Part shown: positions 15,181 through 24,306 of the stretch, piece by piece
How the letters are laid out: each line of letters starts with the position of its first letter
Position numbering within the stretch: the stretch's first letter is position 1
From: Acinetobacter sp. CFCC 10889
Lineage (GTDB): Bacteria; Pseudomonadota; Gammaproteobacteria; Pseudomonadales; Moraxellaceae
NCBI RefSeq assembly: GCF_003268395.1
Contig: NZ_LQXQ01000030.1
Location: forward strand, 1 to 49,772
DNA length: 49,772 nt
Direction of reading: 5' to 3'
Notes under the pieces: generated by a model
What the model saw: only the letters and a program-made list of their open reading frames with translations
What the model was told of the DNA's origin: nothing
Database searches by the model: none
Made by a program: the position numbers and the translations under genes

Positions 15181-18100
15181 ATGGCTTCAAATTCAATGGA
15201 TTTTAGCTTAAACCTGTTAGCCAATACGACTGGCTTGCAACAAGGCATGAATGGCGCAAAGTTTGCTGTAAATGCCTTAGTTGCTGCCATGGCTGCCGTT
15301 GGTGTGGGCTTAAGTGTGCAGGGCTTAGCTCAAGCAGCAGATTCTTATACAAACCTCTCAACTCGTATCAGCATTGCAACAAAAGAAAGTGGTAACTTTG
15401 AGCAAGCGATTTCGGGTGTGCATCAGATCGCATTAAGCACAAACTCAAATTTAACCACAACTGCTGACTTATTTACCCGCTTAAACACTGTCACAAAAGA
15501 CATGGGGATGTCGCAGCAACAGGCGTTGGATTTAACTAAAACAGTCACCCAAGCGATTCAAATTGGCGGTGGTTCTGCCGAGGCTGCGGACGCAGCAGTA
15601 ACCCAATTTATTCAGGCAATGCAAGGTGGTGTGCTTCGTGGAGAAGAATTTAACTCAATCATGGAGGGTGGTTATGGTCTTGCTGAAGCATTGGCGAAAG
15701 GCTTGGGCGTAACGACTGGCGAATTGCGAAAAATGGCAGAGGCGGGAGAGCTGTCTTCTGAACGTGTTGTTACAGCGATCAGCAGTCAAGCTGCATCTGT
15801 TCAAGCAACGTATGATAAATTCCCAACCACCATTGGCAATGCTTTACAACGCATCTCAACGAGTTGGGAAATTCTTATTGGTCAGATGGATCAAGCGAAT
15901 GGCGCAAGTGCAACAGTAGCGCAATGGCTTGTAACGCTTGCAGATAATATTCAAGAGCTGGATGTTGTTTTAGAAGATATTGGTGAAGGTTTTATTTGGG
16001 TGGGGGATCAACTTAAAAAGATCGACCCTGCGACAATTGAGGCGTTAAAGACAGCATTATTGTCAGCCTATGATGCACTAAAAGAACTTGCATCAACCGT
16101 AGGTTTAACGCTTGAGGCGCTGTTTGATAGATTAAATAGCAACTTAGATATGTTCTTTTCATTTTCTAATGGTGTTGATGAGGCGGCAGCTAAAACAAAT
16201 GGGTTTACAAAATTCGTTCAGATTCTCAATGTTGCAATTGGGTTACTTAGTGATGGTTTTACTACAATAGGAATAGCTGTAAATCAATTCACTGGATTAA
16301 TGTTTGATTTATCTTCTGCATGGTATCAGCTTAAATCTCAAGTGACATGGGGGTCTTGGAAGGAAGAAGCCATAGCAAACATGGATGCTATGTCTAAAAA
16401 AGCCCAAGAATACTACAATAAAGCTACTGATGGGGTTATGGGTTTTGAATCTAAAGCACGTTTAGCTTTAGATGAAATTTCAAAAACTCAAGCGCAGAAA
16501 GATGCTGATGCTGTTGCATCATCAAAAGAGAAATTAGAAAAGCTCTTAGCAGACCAAAATACCGAAGCCACAGCTAAAAAAACCACTGAAGCTGAAAAAA
16601 TTAAGGCTGTGCAAGCTTATGCTGAGGCTGCAATTGCAGCAAATAAAGGCGTGATGGATGGAACTGTTCAAGCAGATCTATTGGCTAAAGGCTATATGGT
16701 CACACTTGATCAATCAGGCAAAGTTGCAGTTGCATCGCTTGCTGAGGCTAAAAAGACATCTGAAGAAACCGCAAAGGCGAATGAACTTGCTGTTGGGCGC
16801 GCCAAACAAGCTGAAACAGATTATCAAAACTTTTTGCGCACTAGCGCCGTGGAGAGAATTTTACTTACAAAGCAAATCGAAGATGCAAAAAAATCAGGTG
16901 ATTTGAATGCTTTACTATCAGCTCAAACATCATTAGCGGCTATTGATGCGAAAGAGCGTGAATTAAATACTGCTCGTATTGCACGAAGTGCGGAAGTAAC
17001 ACAGGGAACTCAATCATCTATAGATCAAGCACGTAAAGCAGGTGTTGCCTTGGGTTTAGATTTGGATGTTGCTTTTAATCGAGTTTCAGAGGGTTTTAAT
17101 AAAGGGCAAAGAGATTTAGATACTTTTTCAGGCGGGCTTGGTCAATTAGGCGCAACAGGTCAACAAGCTGCCGACATTACATATCAAGCATGGCTTAAAT
17201 GGCTTGAAACTGCCAAATCTCAGGTTGAGATTGATGCAGCAAAAGCCAAGCTAAAAGAATTTGGCGATCAAGGAAAAATTTCAACGAGTCAGGTGGAGCA
17301 GGGTTTAATTGCAATTCGCATGCAAGCACAAGAATTACCAGATGATATTAATCCTGTGACTGAATCTTTTAAACGCCTTGGTATTGAAACCAAAGAAAAT
17401 TTAAAACTTGCTGCACAACAAGCGATGATGGATTTTATTAATGTACGTGATAGTGGGCAAGCTACAGCAGAAGGTGTGCAAAAAGCGTACGAAAAAGCAG
17501 CACAAGCCGCAGCTTTATCGGGTGATGCTGCTTCAATTGCAACAGCCAACGCAGCAGGTGCAAGCCATAAATTACAGATTCAGGTTGATGAAACAGGTAA
17601 AGCTTCTGTTCAATCAATGGATAACCTTACATCATCTGTTGAGCGCCTAAGTCGCACAGCAGGCGGTAGCGCCGTGCAAGGCTTTAGAGCAATGGGTGAT
17701 GCCGCTAAAGATGCCGCAAGGGAGGCGAAAAACTCGATTGATGAATGGAATGATGCGCTTACAGCTAAATCAGATGCTCAGAAAGCTGAGCGTGACAAAA
17801 GCAGCAGTAGTAAAGCTGTTGGAGGCTCATTTAAATCATATAGTAAAGCTGAAGTTTTAGCTGAACTTAAAGGAATGGGTTATGACGATAAAATGGCAAA
17901 TAGACTTGCTGGTTCAATTATGAGTTCAGCTCGCGATGCTGATAAAGCAACAATGAGTAAAAACATTGATCCTTTTATGAATGCTGAATTTAATAAAATA
18001 CTTGGGCAAGGCTTAACAGCATCAGCAGGTTCGGCAGCAATTCAAAAACGTTTAGCAGAATTAGCAAATGGTAATGGATTGGCAACCATGTCCAACCCCG

Positions 18101-18225
18101 CACCGACTCGCAAAATCGAAATCACCAATGGTCAACAAACAACAACACTATCGGGAAGTTCTACTGATGTTGATGCGCTTGAAGACATGCTTGGGCGCTT
18201 AGAAACAATCAAAAAGAGTAGTTAA
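15181..18225 (+). CDS. Tail length tape measure protein
   Basis: At 1014 residues this is the longest gene in the prophage part. Residues 70-270 hold the conserved tape measure domain, with TTADLFTRLNTVTKDMGMSQ, GVLRGEEFNSIMEGGYGLAE and LRKMAEAGELSSERVV visible. Hydrophobic segments follow (near 160-170 and 345-375), then long Ala, Lys and Glu-rich helices. The protein sets tail length and is ejected with the DNA. The length suggests a tail of roughly 150 nm by the usual 0.15 nm per residue rule. The ribosome binding site is GAGGAAA. Confidence 0.93.
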   Translation: MASNSMDFSLNLLANTTGLQQGMNGAKFAVNALVAAMAAVGVGLSVQGLAQAADSYTNLSTRISIATKESGNFEQAISGVHQIALSTNSNLTTTADLFTRLNTVTKDMGMSQQQALDLTKTVTQAIQIGGGSAEAADAAVTQFIQAMQGGVLRGEEFNSIMEGGYGLAEALAKGLGVTTGELRKMAEAGELSSERVVTAISSQAASVQATYDKFPTTIGNALQRISTSWEILIGQMDQANGASATVAQWLVTLADNIQELDVVLEDIGEGFIWVGDQLKKIDPATIEALKTALLSAYDALKELASTVGLTLEALFDRLNSNLDMFFSFSNGVDEAAAKTNGFTKFVQILNVAIGLLSDGFTTIGIAVNQFTGLMFDLSSAWYQLKSQVTWGSWKEEAIANMDAMSKKAQEYYNKATDGVMGFESKARLALDEISKTQAQKDADAVASSKEKLEKLLADQNTEATAKKTTEAEKIKAVQAYAEAAIAANKGVMDGTVQADLLAKGYMVTLDQSGKVAVASLAEAKKTSEETAKANELAVGRAKQAETDYQNFLRTSAVERILLTKQIEDAKKSGDLNALLSAQTSLAAIDAKERELNTARIARSAEVTQGTQSSIDQARKAGVALGLDLDVAFNRVSEGFNKGQRDLDTFSGGLGQLGATGQQAADITYQAWLKWLETAKSQVEIDAAKAKLKEFGDQGKISTSQVEQGLIAIRMQAQELPDDINPVTESFKRLGIETKENLKLAAQQAMMDFINVRDSGQATAEGVQKAYEKAAQAAALSGDAASIATANAAGASHKLQIQVDETGKASVQSMDNLTSSVERLSRTAGGSAVQGFRAMGDAAKDAAREAKNSIDEWNDALTAKSDAQKAERDKSSSSKAVGGSFKSYSKAEVLAELKGMGYDDKMANRLAGSIMSSARDADKATMSKNIDPFMNAEFNKILGQGLTASAGSAAIQKRLAELANGNGLATMSNPAPTRKIEITNGQQTTTLSGSSTDVDALEDMLGRLETIKKSS

Positions 18226-18648
18226 ATGAAACTAATACGTATAGCAACAAGCGAAACCGTTCTTATTGAGAACGGTTTTTTTTGGTCTGATGAATTTGAT
18301 TACAAGCCGATTGAGCAGAAACAACAGTTTGCGATTGATGGCTCTTTAATTGTTCAAGAGGGAAAAAAGAAGTCGGGGCGACCGATCACTTTAGTTCCTG
18401 CTAATGATGGCATGGGATGGATCAAACGCCGTGAGTTGTCAAAACTGCAAGACTGGTCAGCATTGCAAGATGAGAAATTCACACTTGAGTTTGATTATCC
18501 ACACGACAACCGCCGTTTTAATGTGATTTTTAATCATCAAGACGGTGCGATTTCAAATCCTAAAACTGTCAAAGATATTCCGACTGTTTCAGAAGATGAC
18601 TATTACTCAGTCACGATCAAATTTTTGGAGCTAAAAGATGCCGATTGA
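18226..18648 (+). CDS. Tail protein of unknown function after the tape measure
   Basis: This 140-residue protein begins directly after the tape measure stop and overlaps the next gene by 11 bases. Its size and position suggest a distal tail component. Visible features are a charged core with KKSGRPITLVPANDGMGWIK and a beta-rich C-terminus (YYSVTIKFLEL). A strong terminator-like hairpin lies over codons 10-19. No family is recognised. Confidence 0.7.
   Translation: MKLIRIATSETVLIENGFFWSDEFDYKPIEQKQQFAIDGSLIVQEGKKKSGRPITLVPANDGMGWIKRRELSKLQDWSALQDEKFTLEFDYPHDNRRFNVIFNHQDGAISNPKTVKDIPTVSEDDYYSVTIKFLELKDAD
18255..18283 (+). terminator. Terminator-like hairpin inside a tail gene
   Basis: Nine-base perfect stem (AACCGTTCT with AGAACGGTT), 5-base loop and eight T. 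It lies only 30 bases into the coding region. Confidence 0.7.
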
Positions 18649-20626
18649 AACCAATAACCTTGTCATTTATAAGTCTGAACGTTTGAGTGATACTGCTGAT
18701 GGTGGTGGAAAATACTCAGGTCAGCAACTTATCGATGGTCAAAGCAATAATCTATTTGCTGATATCTCAGAACTCGACCGTACGATGGGTGATGTGTCGA
18801 TGCGGAAGATTTTCCCCGCCGTGACCACCAATGACACTGATGTACTTATGGGTGCCACAGTATTTATTTCTGAACTGCCCGAAGATCCAAATGTATCAGC
18901 AACATTGTTCAGCACCAAAGACTGGACAGATGAACGCCAAAGTGCGCAAAACCGTGTAGAAAGCTATTTAGCAAAAGGTGGTCAAGCAGTGGGTTTGCCA
19001 CTCGACACCCACTGGAAAGGCATGAAGATTCTACAAACTGTGATGTTTCCGAGTGAAACTGAACTCAGTGCAGGGAATTCTTTCGTAATTATTTCAAATG
19101 AAGGTGGTGCTTTAGAGTTTGAGCAATATGTGCGTATCACAAAAGTTGAAACACGTATTGCTAAGATGATCATTGATGGTAAAGAAGTCGAATATAAAGT
19201 TGCAACTTATACTTTAAATGATCCTCTTTTAATTGACTTTGTCGGGGTGTCGGTTCAACAGTGGTATAACGGGCAAAAGTCCACTTCGATACTACGTGAA
19301 ACACTTGTTGCAGATACAGGCAATTATTACTCAAGTGTAGGTGTTGCTGATGATGTGAATGTGGGCACATACACAGTCAATGCAAAGAGTATGTTTACTC
19401 AACTTATTCCTGCGGCTCAGTCTGAAACCCCGATTATTGATGTGAATGCCAACTCGGAAAATATGACATTAATTGCAGGGAATAACGGGACCATCTCAGC
19501 GAGTTATCCAACGAGTATTGGTGAAAATCAAAATCTGTATTTAGCATCGAGTGTAATGCCGGGTACAGTGGCTTTTACGCTTTTCAACCAATCGATCACG
19601 GATCAGGGTGGTATTTTAAAAAACAGCAATGGCATTCAGGTTGGTACGATTGATTATCAACGCGGCTTGATTCGCTGGACGCAATCTGCAGGTGCAGGAA
19701 ATACAACATTAAATATTAGTTTTAAGCCTGCTTCTGCACCTGTGCAGCCGTATCACTCCTATGCTTTGCCAGTTACTCAGAATAATCAAAGTGCAAATTG
19801 GACGGGCGTGATTACTCCGATTCCTGCACCAGGTTCTTTAACGATCTCTTACATGGCACAAGGTAAATTCTACGTGTTGAAAGACGACGGTTCAGGCATG
19901 CTCACTGGTGCAAGTTCATCTTTCGGCTCAGGCACAATCAATTATGAAACAGGATCATGGTTACTGACTACAGGTGCTTTGCCTGATGTGGATACGCCGA
20001 TCTTGCTACTTTGGGGCACACCGATCACCACATTCATTCGATCAAATTTAGCAGTTCAAGCTGCAGCATTTGAATTTGATTTAGGCACGCCCGAGCATAG
20101 TTTAGAAAATGCATGGGTAAGCGGCTTGACTGTGAAATGGCTGCTTGAAGGTGTAGAGAAGACAGCAACAACCAGTGGTAATAAATTTACAGGCGATGCA
20201 ACAGGCACATTTAACCCATTTAATAATACAGGTCGCTTGGTACCGAATAAGCTGCCACAAAAAGGCACTGTATTTAATTTTGAATTTAATTTCAGCACAT
20301 CGTCAAAAGCAGATATTAGTAATGTTGTTCCTGATAGTGCGAATAAACTGACATTTTCTTTACCAAGCGGGACCAAACAACCAGGCAGCATTCAACTCAC
20401 TATTCCTTTGACTGCTGAAAATGGTCTTGAGCGTGAGTATTTGGATGTGTTTGATGTACCTGTAAATGGCACAACAGGAAATCTGGTTGATAGCAGTGGC
20501 ACAGTATTTGGCACAGTAAACTACACAACCAATCAAGTTGTGATTACCCCTGTGCTGATGGCAAAAGAATATACACAATCATATGTGGCAAATCAGTATT
20601 CAACTGCTGTTTATGCTTCTGCATAG
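18638..20626 (+). CDS. Large distal tail protein with repeated beta motif
   Basis: This 662-residue protein starts within the previous gene. Its N-terminal 230 residues appear to be one unit and the rest beta-rich. At least three copies of a short motif are visible: VGTIDYQRGLIRW, GTINYETGSWLLT and GTVNYTTNQVVIT. Two related copies are in the next gene product. Location after the tape measure and size suggest a baseplate or tail tip component of B3-like siphoviruses. Its exact role is unknown. Confidence 0.75.
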   Translation: MPIETNNLVIYKSERLSDTADGGGKYSGQQLIDGQSNNLFADISELDRTMGDVSMRKIFPAVTTNDTDVLMGATVFISELPEDPNVSATLFSTKDWTDERQSAQNRVESYLAKGGQAVGLPLDTHWKGMKILQTVMFPSETELSAGNSFVIISNEGGALEFEQYVRITKVETRIAKMIIDGKEVEYKVATYTLNDPLLIDFVGVSVQQWYNGQKSTSILRETLVADTGNYYSSVGVADDVNVGTYTVNAKSMFTQLIPAAQSETPIIDVNANSENMTLIAGNNGTISASYPTSIGENQNLYLASSVMPGTVAFTLFNQSITDQGGILKNSNGIQVGTIDYQRGLIRWTQSAGAGNTTLNISFKPASAPVQPYHSYALPVTQNNQSANWTGVITPIPAPGSLTISYMAQGKFYVLKDDGSGMLTGASSSFGSGTINYETGSWLLTTGALPDVDTPILLLWGTPITTFIRSNLAVQAAAFEFDLGTPEHSLENAWVSGLTVKWLLEGVEKTATTSGNKFTGDATGTFNPFNNTGRLVPNKLPQKGTVFNFEFNFSTSSKADISNVVPDSANKLTFSLPSGTKQPGSIQLTIPLTAENGLEREYLDVFDVPVNGTTGNLVDSSGTVFGTVNYTTNQVVITPVLMAKEYTQSYVANQYSTAVYASA

Positions 20627-20633
20627 GTGAGTT

Positions 20634-22256
20634 ATGAGTTTTTTTAAATTACCCAAAATTAGTGATGTTTCTGAGAAATTAGTTGAATTAAAAGCACGCT
20701 CTATCACAGATATTCAAGCAACTTTTGTCAGTGCATTAGGCTCAACACAAAGCACAAAGCAAGTTATTGCCAATAGCTTAAAGTTTGACATCACCAATGG
20801 CTTTGACGAGCAGATTATTGCAGGTTCGGTACGCTTTAAATTGGGCAATAATACTTTTATTGATCGTGTGGGGACGTTGTATCGTGATGTGGATCCATCG
20901 AACAACAGCGGAACATTATCAGGCACGGTGCAATATGGCACAGGCAAGATTGAGCTAAGTAGTTGGACACCCAATACTGACAATAATCTTGTTTTGCAGA
21001 GTTTAACAACAACCACTGATATTCCACCAATCAACCAAGTCAGTTTTCGCACACCTGCCATTCCGATTCGCCCGAGTTCTTTAACTGTAGTTGTGGGAAC
21101 TTTGGAATTTGGTCAACTCACATTGCGAGCGAATGATAATGGTGTGATTGAAACTGCCGAGGCACATGGCGGGATTAATTACGATACAGGTTTTGTGGAT
21201 CTGTATTTCTATAAAAAGACTGAAATTACTGCTGCAAACCGTGAAGACATTGAAGCAAAGAATTGGTATAGCGTAGAGCTTGAATATGAAGAGTCAGGCA
21301 AACAATATATCAATTATCCTGTTTGGGTTGCCCCTGAATCTGTGCGTTATAACGCTGTAGCCTATAGTTATATTCCGCTTGACGCTGAAATACTGGGTTT
21401 ATCTGCAACACGCTTACCCCTTGATGGGCGCGTTCCGATTTTCCGCACGGGTGACATTGGAATTATCAGTGCAACGAAAATGTATCAAATGCCTGATCAT
21501 GTGGCAGGGAAAACGTATGAGTTAGATGATCAGCGTATTGCTTACTGTGAACTCGAAGACAGTAATGGCGTTAAAGTGCCTTATGACATGTATGTCGTGG
21601 ACTATGATTATGGTAAGTTCACTTTAAGTGGTGACTTTGCGCTAAATGCCTTAGTACCACCGCTTTCTGCAAAATATCGTTATCAAGACATGGGTTTGAT
21701 CAAGGATGTGCAGATTAACGGTCAAATCACATTTACCAAACCTGTCACACATAATTACCCTAAAGAGGATTCAATTGTTGGATCTGCTTTGGTCATTGGT
21801 GATATGCAAGCACGTTATACACGAAAGTTTGTACAGCAAACATGGAATAGCGTATGGGAAGATGAAGCGTCAGGTGGTGCAATTTCAGCGCAGTACAATG
21901 ATGCTTTATATCCGATTGAAGTCACTAACAATGGTGCAACGCAGGAACGTTGGACTTTGGTGTTGACTGGTGATGGCACTAATTTCAGAATCATTGGCGA
22001 AACGTCGGGGCAAATTGGTACAGGAAATATTAATGCGGATTGTGAGCCAATTAACCCTGTCACAGGCGCACCATACTTTATCGTAAAAAAAGAGGGATGG
22101 GGTGCAGGTTGGGCATCAGGCAATACCTTACGCTTTAACACCGTTGCGGCAACGTTCCCGATTTGGGCGATTCGTACTGTAAAACAATCAGAACCAAGTC
22201 AAATTTCAGATCAATTCCAGATTATGTTACGTGGTGATATTGATCGTATTGTTTGA
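20634..22256 (+). CDS. Distal tail protein with repeated beta motif
   Basis: This 540-residue protein follows after seven bases, with GGTGAG as ribosome binding site. It has a coiled N-terminus and beta-rich domains. The motifs SGTVQYGTGKIEL and GGINYDTGFVDLY match motifs in the upstream protein, so these neighbours may share a repeated domain. Likely a tail tip or baseplate component. It is followed by a terminator, which separates it from the next gene. Confidence 0.72.
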   Translation: MSFFKLPKISDVSEKLVELKARSITDIQATFVSALGSTQSTKQVIANSLKFDITNGFDEQIIAGSVRFKLGNNTFIDRVGTLYRDVDPSNNSGTLSGTVQYGTGKIELSSWTPNTDNNLVLQSLTTTTDIPPINQVSFRTPAIPIRPSSLTVVVGTLEFGQLTLRANDNGVIETAEAHGGINYDTGFVDLYFYKKTEITAANREDIEAKNWYSVELEYEESGKQYINYPVWVAPESVRYNAVAYSYIPLDAEILGLSATRLPLDGRVPIFRTGDIGIISATKMYQMPDHVAGKTYELDDQRIAYCELEDSNGVKVPYDMYVVDYDYGKFTLSGDFALNALVPPLSAKYRYQDMGLIKDVQINGQITFTKPVTHNYPKEDSIVGSALVIGDMQARYTRKFVQQTWNSVWEDEASGGAISAQYNDALYPIEVTNNGATQERWTLVLTGDGTNFRIIGETSGQIGTGNINADCEPINPVTGAPYFIVKKEGWGAGWASGNTLRFNTVAATFPIWAIRTVKQSEPSQISDQFQIMLRGDIDRIV

Positions 22257-22274
22257 TATTCAAATGAATCTTAT

Positions 22275-22297
22275 GACCGCTTTGTGCGGTCTTTTTT
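22275..22297 (+). terminator. Terminator-like hairpin between distal tail genes
   Basis: Stem GACCGC with GCGGTC and a 5-base loop, then six T. The next start is 14 bases on. Confidence 0.75.
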
Positions 22298-22310
22298 ATG
22301 AGTAAAAATT

Positions 22311-23606
22311 ATGGCGACTGATGTTGATGTACAATTTTTTAGCCATTTAAATGGCTTGGTCTTAGATAATAATTGGGGCGATATGATTCGCTTGCTTGAT
22401 AAAGCATTGGTTACGGGCATTGATTTTACAGAAATCACAGCAGCTTCAATTGATGATCAAGGTGATGTGCATATCACGCTGTATTCAGCACATAATGCGC
22501 TGTTATTTCAAGTTGTAGAATTATCAGGTTTTACACCAAGTTCTTTGAATCAAAAATATCGAATCAAAGGCACACCAAGTGCAACCGAGTTGATTTTAAA
22601 ACCAAGTACTGCAATCACTGAGAAAAATATCACCACCAAAGGCACAGGGAAACTCGCATCACTCGGTTATGAAATTATTTTTCGTGATACAGGCGATGTA
22701 AAGCGTGTGTATCGTGCTAAAAACCCACGTGCTGAACATCCATTCATTCGGGTGGATGAGTCACTCACAAGCCCAGATGGTACAACAGGTGTTTACGATT
22801 CAAGCTATGCAAAGTATGCAATGGTGGGCTTGCTTGAAAACATGACGCATATTGATGATTATGAAAATCCTGAAGTTTTACAGTTACCTTTTGATCCGAC
22901 TGATCCTGCCAAGAATTGGAAAATCACAGGTACAGGTGAGGGTGTGGTAAGAGGGTGGGCAAGATGGTATTGGTCGAGAGGTTTATTAAATTCAGGTAAT
23001 TTTGTGTATAACGCCCCTGATTATTTTGAGCCACCTAATTTTAATAATAGATTTACCCTCATTGGTGGTGTCGATTCCTTGTATTTAGTGTTGCAAAACC
23101 GAGGGTATTCACAACATACAGCCCGAAAATTTTTATATGGATTAGGTGTATTTAATAATGCTTTGCCAAATGATGTAATTCCGAATTGGTTTTTAGCTTC
23201 AACATTAACATTGAGAAATGCAAGTGTGAATGATGCAGCTTATAATGAAACAAATGCATTTGTTTATAATGCAAATTCAGGCTATATAATAACGCCGAAA
23301 TACGATATCTCATTAAAGAAATCACCACACCAGCAATGCTATGGTATTCTTCCTGATTACTCTTCAGGTTATTCAAATATTTACAATGGAGGGATGGTAT
23401 CGGCACTAGAAATCCCTATTTCGAGTAATGCGAGATTACTTGGGAGTTTAAAGCATGTTGCTTGGTCTGGAAAAAATCATAATATACAACAAACGACCCC
23501 TATTTTTTCAGAAAATAATATGTATGTATATGATTCTTTGTGCTTTGCACAGGATGATACGAATGCAATTGGTGGTCTTTATTTTCATTTAGGAGAGTTG
23601 GAGTGA
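22311..23606 (+). CDS. Tail protein, possible receptor-binding or tip component
   Basis: This 431-residue protein has an N-terminal block (VQFFSHLNGLVLDNNWGDMI and DQGDVHITLYSAHNALLFQV) followed by Gly-, Tyr- and Asn-rich beta segments. The last 210 codons look more AT-rich than the first half, as often seen in variable receptor-binding parts; this was judged by eye. The protein lies among distal tail genes, so a tip or host-recognition role is possible. It overlaps the next gene by four bases (GTGA). No family is recognised. Confidence 0.65.
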   Translation: MATDVDVQFFSHLNGLVLDNNWGDMIRLLDKALVTGIDFTEITAASIDDQGDVHITLYSAHNALLFQVVELSGFTPSSLNQKYRIKGTPSATELILKPSTAITEKNITTKGTGKLASLGYEIIFRDTGDVKRVYRAKNPRAEHPFIRVDESLTSPDGTTGVYDSSYAKYAMVGLLENMTHIDDYENPEVLQLPFDPTDPAKNWKITGTGEGVVRGWARWYWSRGLLNSGNFVYNAPDYFEPPNFNNRFTLIGGVDSLYLVLQNRGYSQHTARKFLYGLGVFNNALPNDVIPNWFLASTLTLRNASVNDAAYNETNAFVYNANSGYIITPKYDISLKKSPHQQCYGILPDYSSGYSNIYNGGMVSALEIPISSNARLLGSLKHVAWSGKNHNIQQTTPIFSENNMYVYDSLCFAQDDTNAIGGLYFHLGELE

Positions 23607-23905
23607 AACCCGTTTCTCGAAAAGTCATGCCAGGTGGAAATTTATTGCAAGATATTGGTTTTGGTTCAAAAAACACGGCTGCAAGCATCAAGGGATCAAC
23701 CAAAAAACTAGGTGAGAAATATAGAAATTGTTTGGTGGTTTTATATAACAAGGCAAACTTGCAACCACTTGCAGTTAGAAAGCCCAATGCAAATGGTGAT
23801 TACCAAATATATGGATTAAATACAGACTTAAAAACATTTGTTGTTGCTTTTGATGATACCAAGCAATACAACGCAGTCATTCAAGATAATGTGGTGCCGA
23901 AATGA
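23603..23905 (+). CDS. Small tail-associated protein of unknown function
   Basis: This 100-residue protein starts with GTG overlapping the upstream stop and itself overlaps the next gene by four bases. The sequence shows LVVLYNKANLQPLAVRKP followed by YQIYGLNTDLKTFVVAFDD, a short beta-rich unit similar to carboxypeptidase-regulatory-like domains in phage tails. It is coupled with both neighbours and probably assembles with them. Confidence 0.65.
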   Translation: MKPVSRKVMPGGNLLQDIGFGSKNTAASIKGSTKKLGEKYRNCLVVLYNKANLQPLAVRKPNANGDYQIYGLNTDLKTFVVAFDDTKQYNAVIQDNVVPK

Positions 23906-24294
23906 TTAGACCGTCTTTAAATGCAAGTCTGTCATTACTACAGGCTTTAATCCTGTTTATAGACAAAGGTAGCGCCAATGCTACCTTTACTTTTTATGAT
24001 GATGCCAAACCTGTAAACACCGCCATTGCAGCCAATGAATCCGCAAAACTCGTCACTGTGACATTACCCAAACCTTGTTTTAAGCAAATCAATACGGACA
24101 GTATCGACTTAATGCCAAGCTCAGAAGAAACCGTGATTAAAACAGGGACAGCAGTCTGGACAAGGTTGCTGAATGGCGAAGGGCAAGTGGTTGCGGACTT
24201 TGATTGTGTTGTTGATATGGTGCTCAATACACGAGACTTAGTGTTGGGTGGTTCATTTAAACTTGACTCTATTACTCTAAAACCATCAACATAA
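23902..24294 (+). CDS. Small tail-associated protein of unknown function
   Basis: This 130-residue protein is coupled to the preceding gene by ATGA overlap. It is beta-rich, without membrane segments, and shows a motif AVWTRLLNGEGQVVADFD. Codons 22-33 lie over a terminator-like hairpin. The tight packing with neighbours suggests a tail component. No family name is given. Confidence 0.65.
   Translation: MIRPSLNASLSLLQALILFIDKGSANATFTFYDDAKPVNTAIAANESAKLVTVTLPKPCFKQINTDSIDLMPSSEETVIKTGTAVWTRLLNGEGQVVADFDCVVDMVLNTRDLVLGGSFKLDSITLKPST
23965..23995 (+). terminator. Terminator-like hairpin inside a tail gene
   Basis: Nine-base perfect stem (AAAGGTAGC with GCTACCTTT), 6-base loop, then ACTTTTT. 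It is about 60 bases into the coding region. Confidence 0.55.
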
Positions 24295-24306
24295 TGAGGT
24301 GTACAT

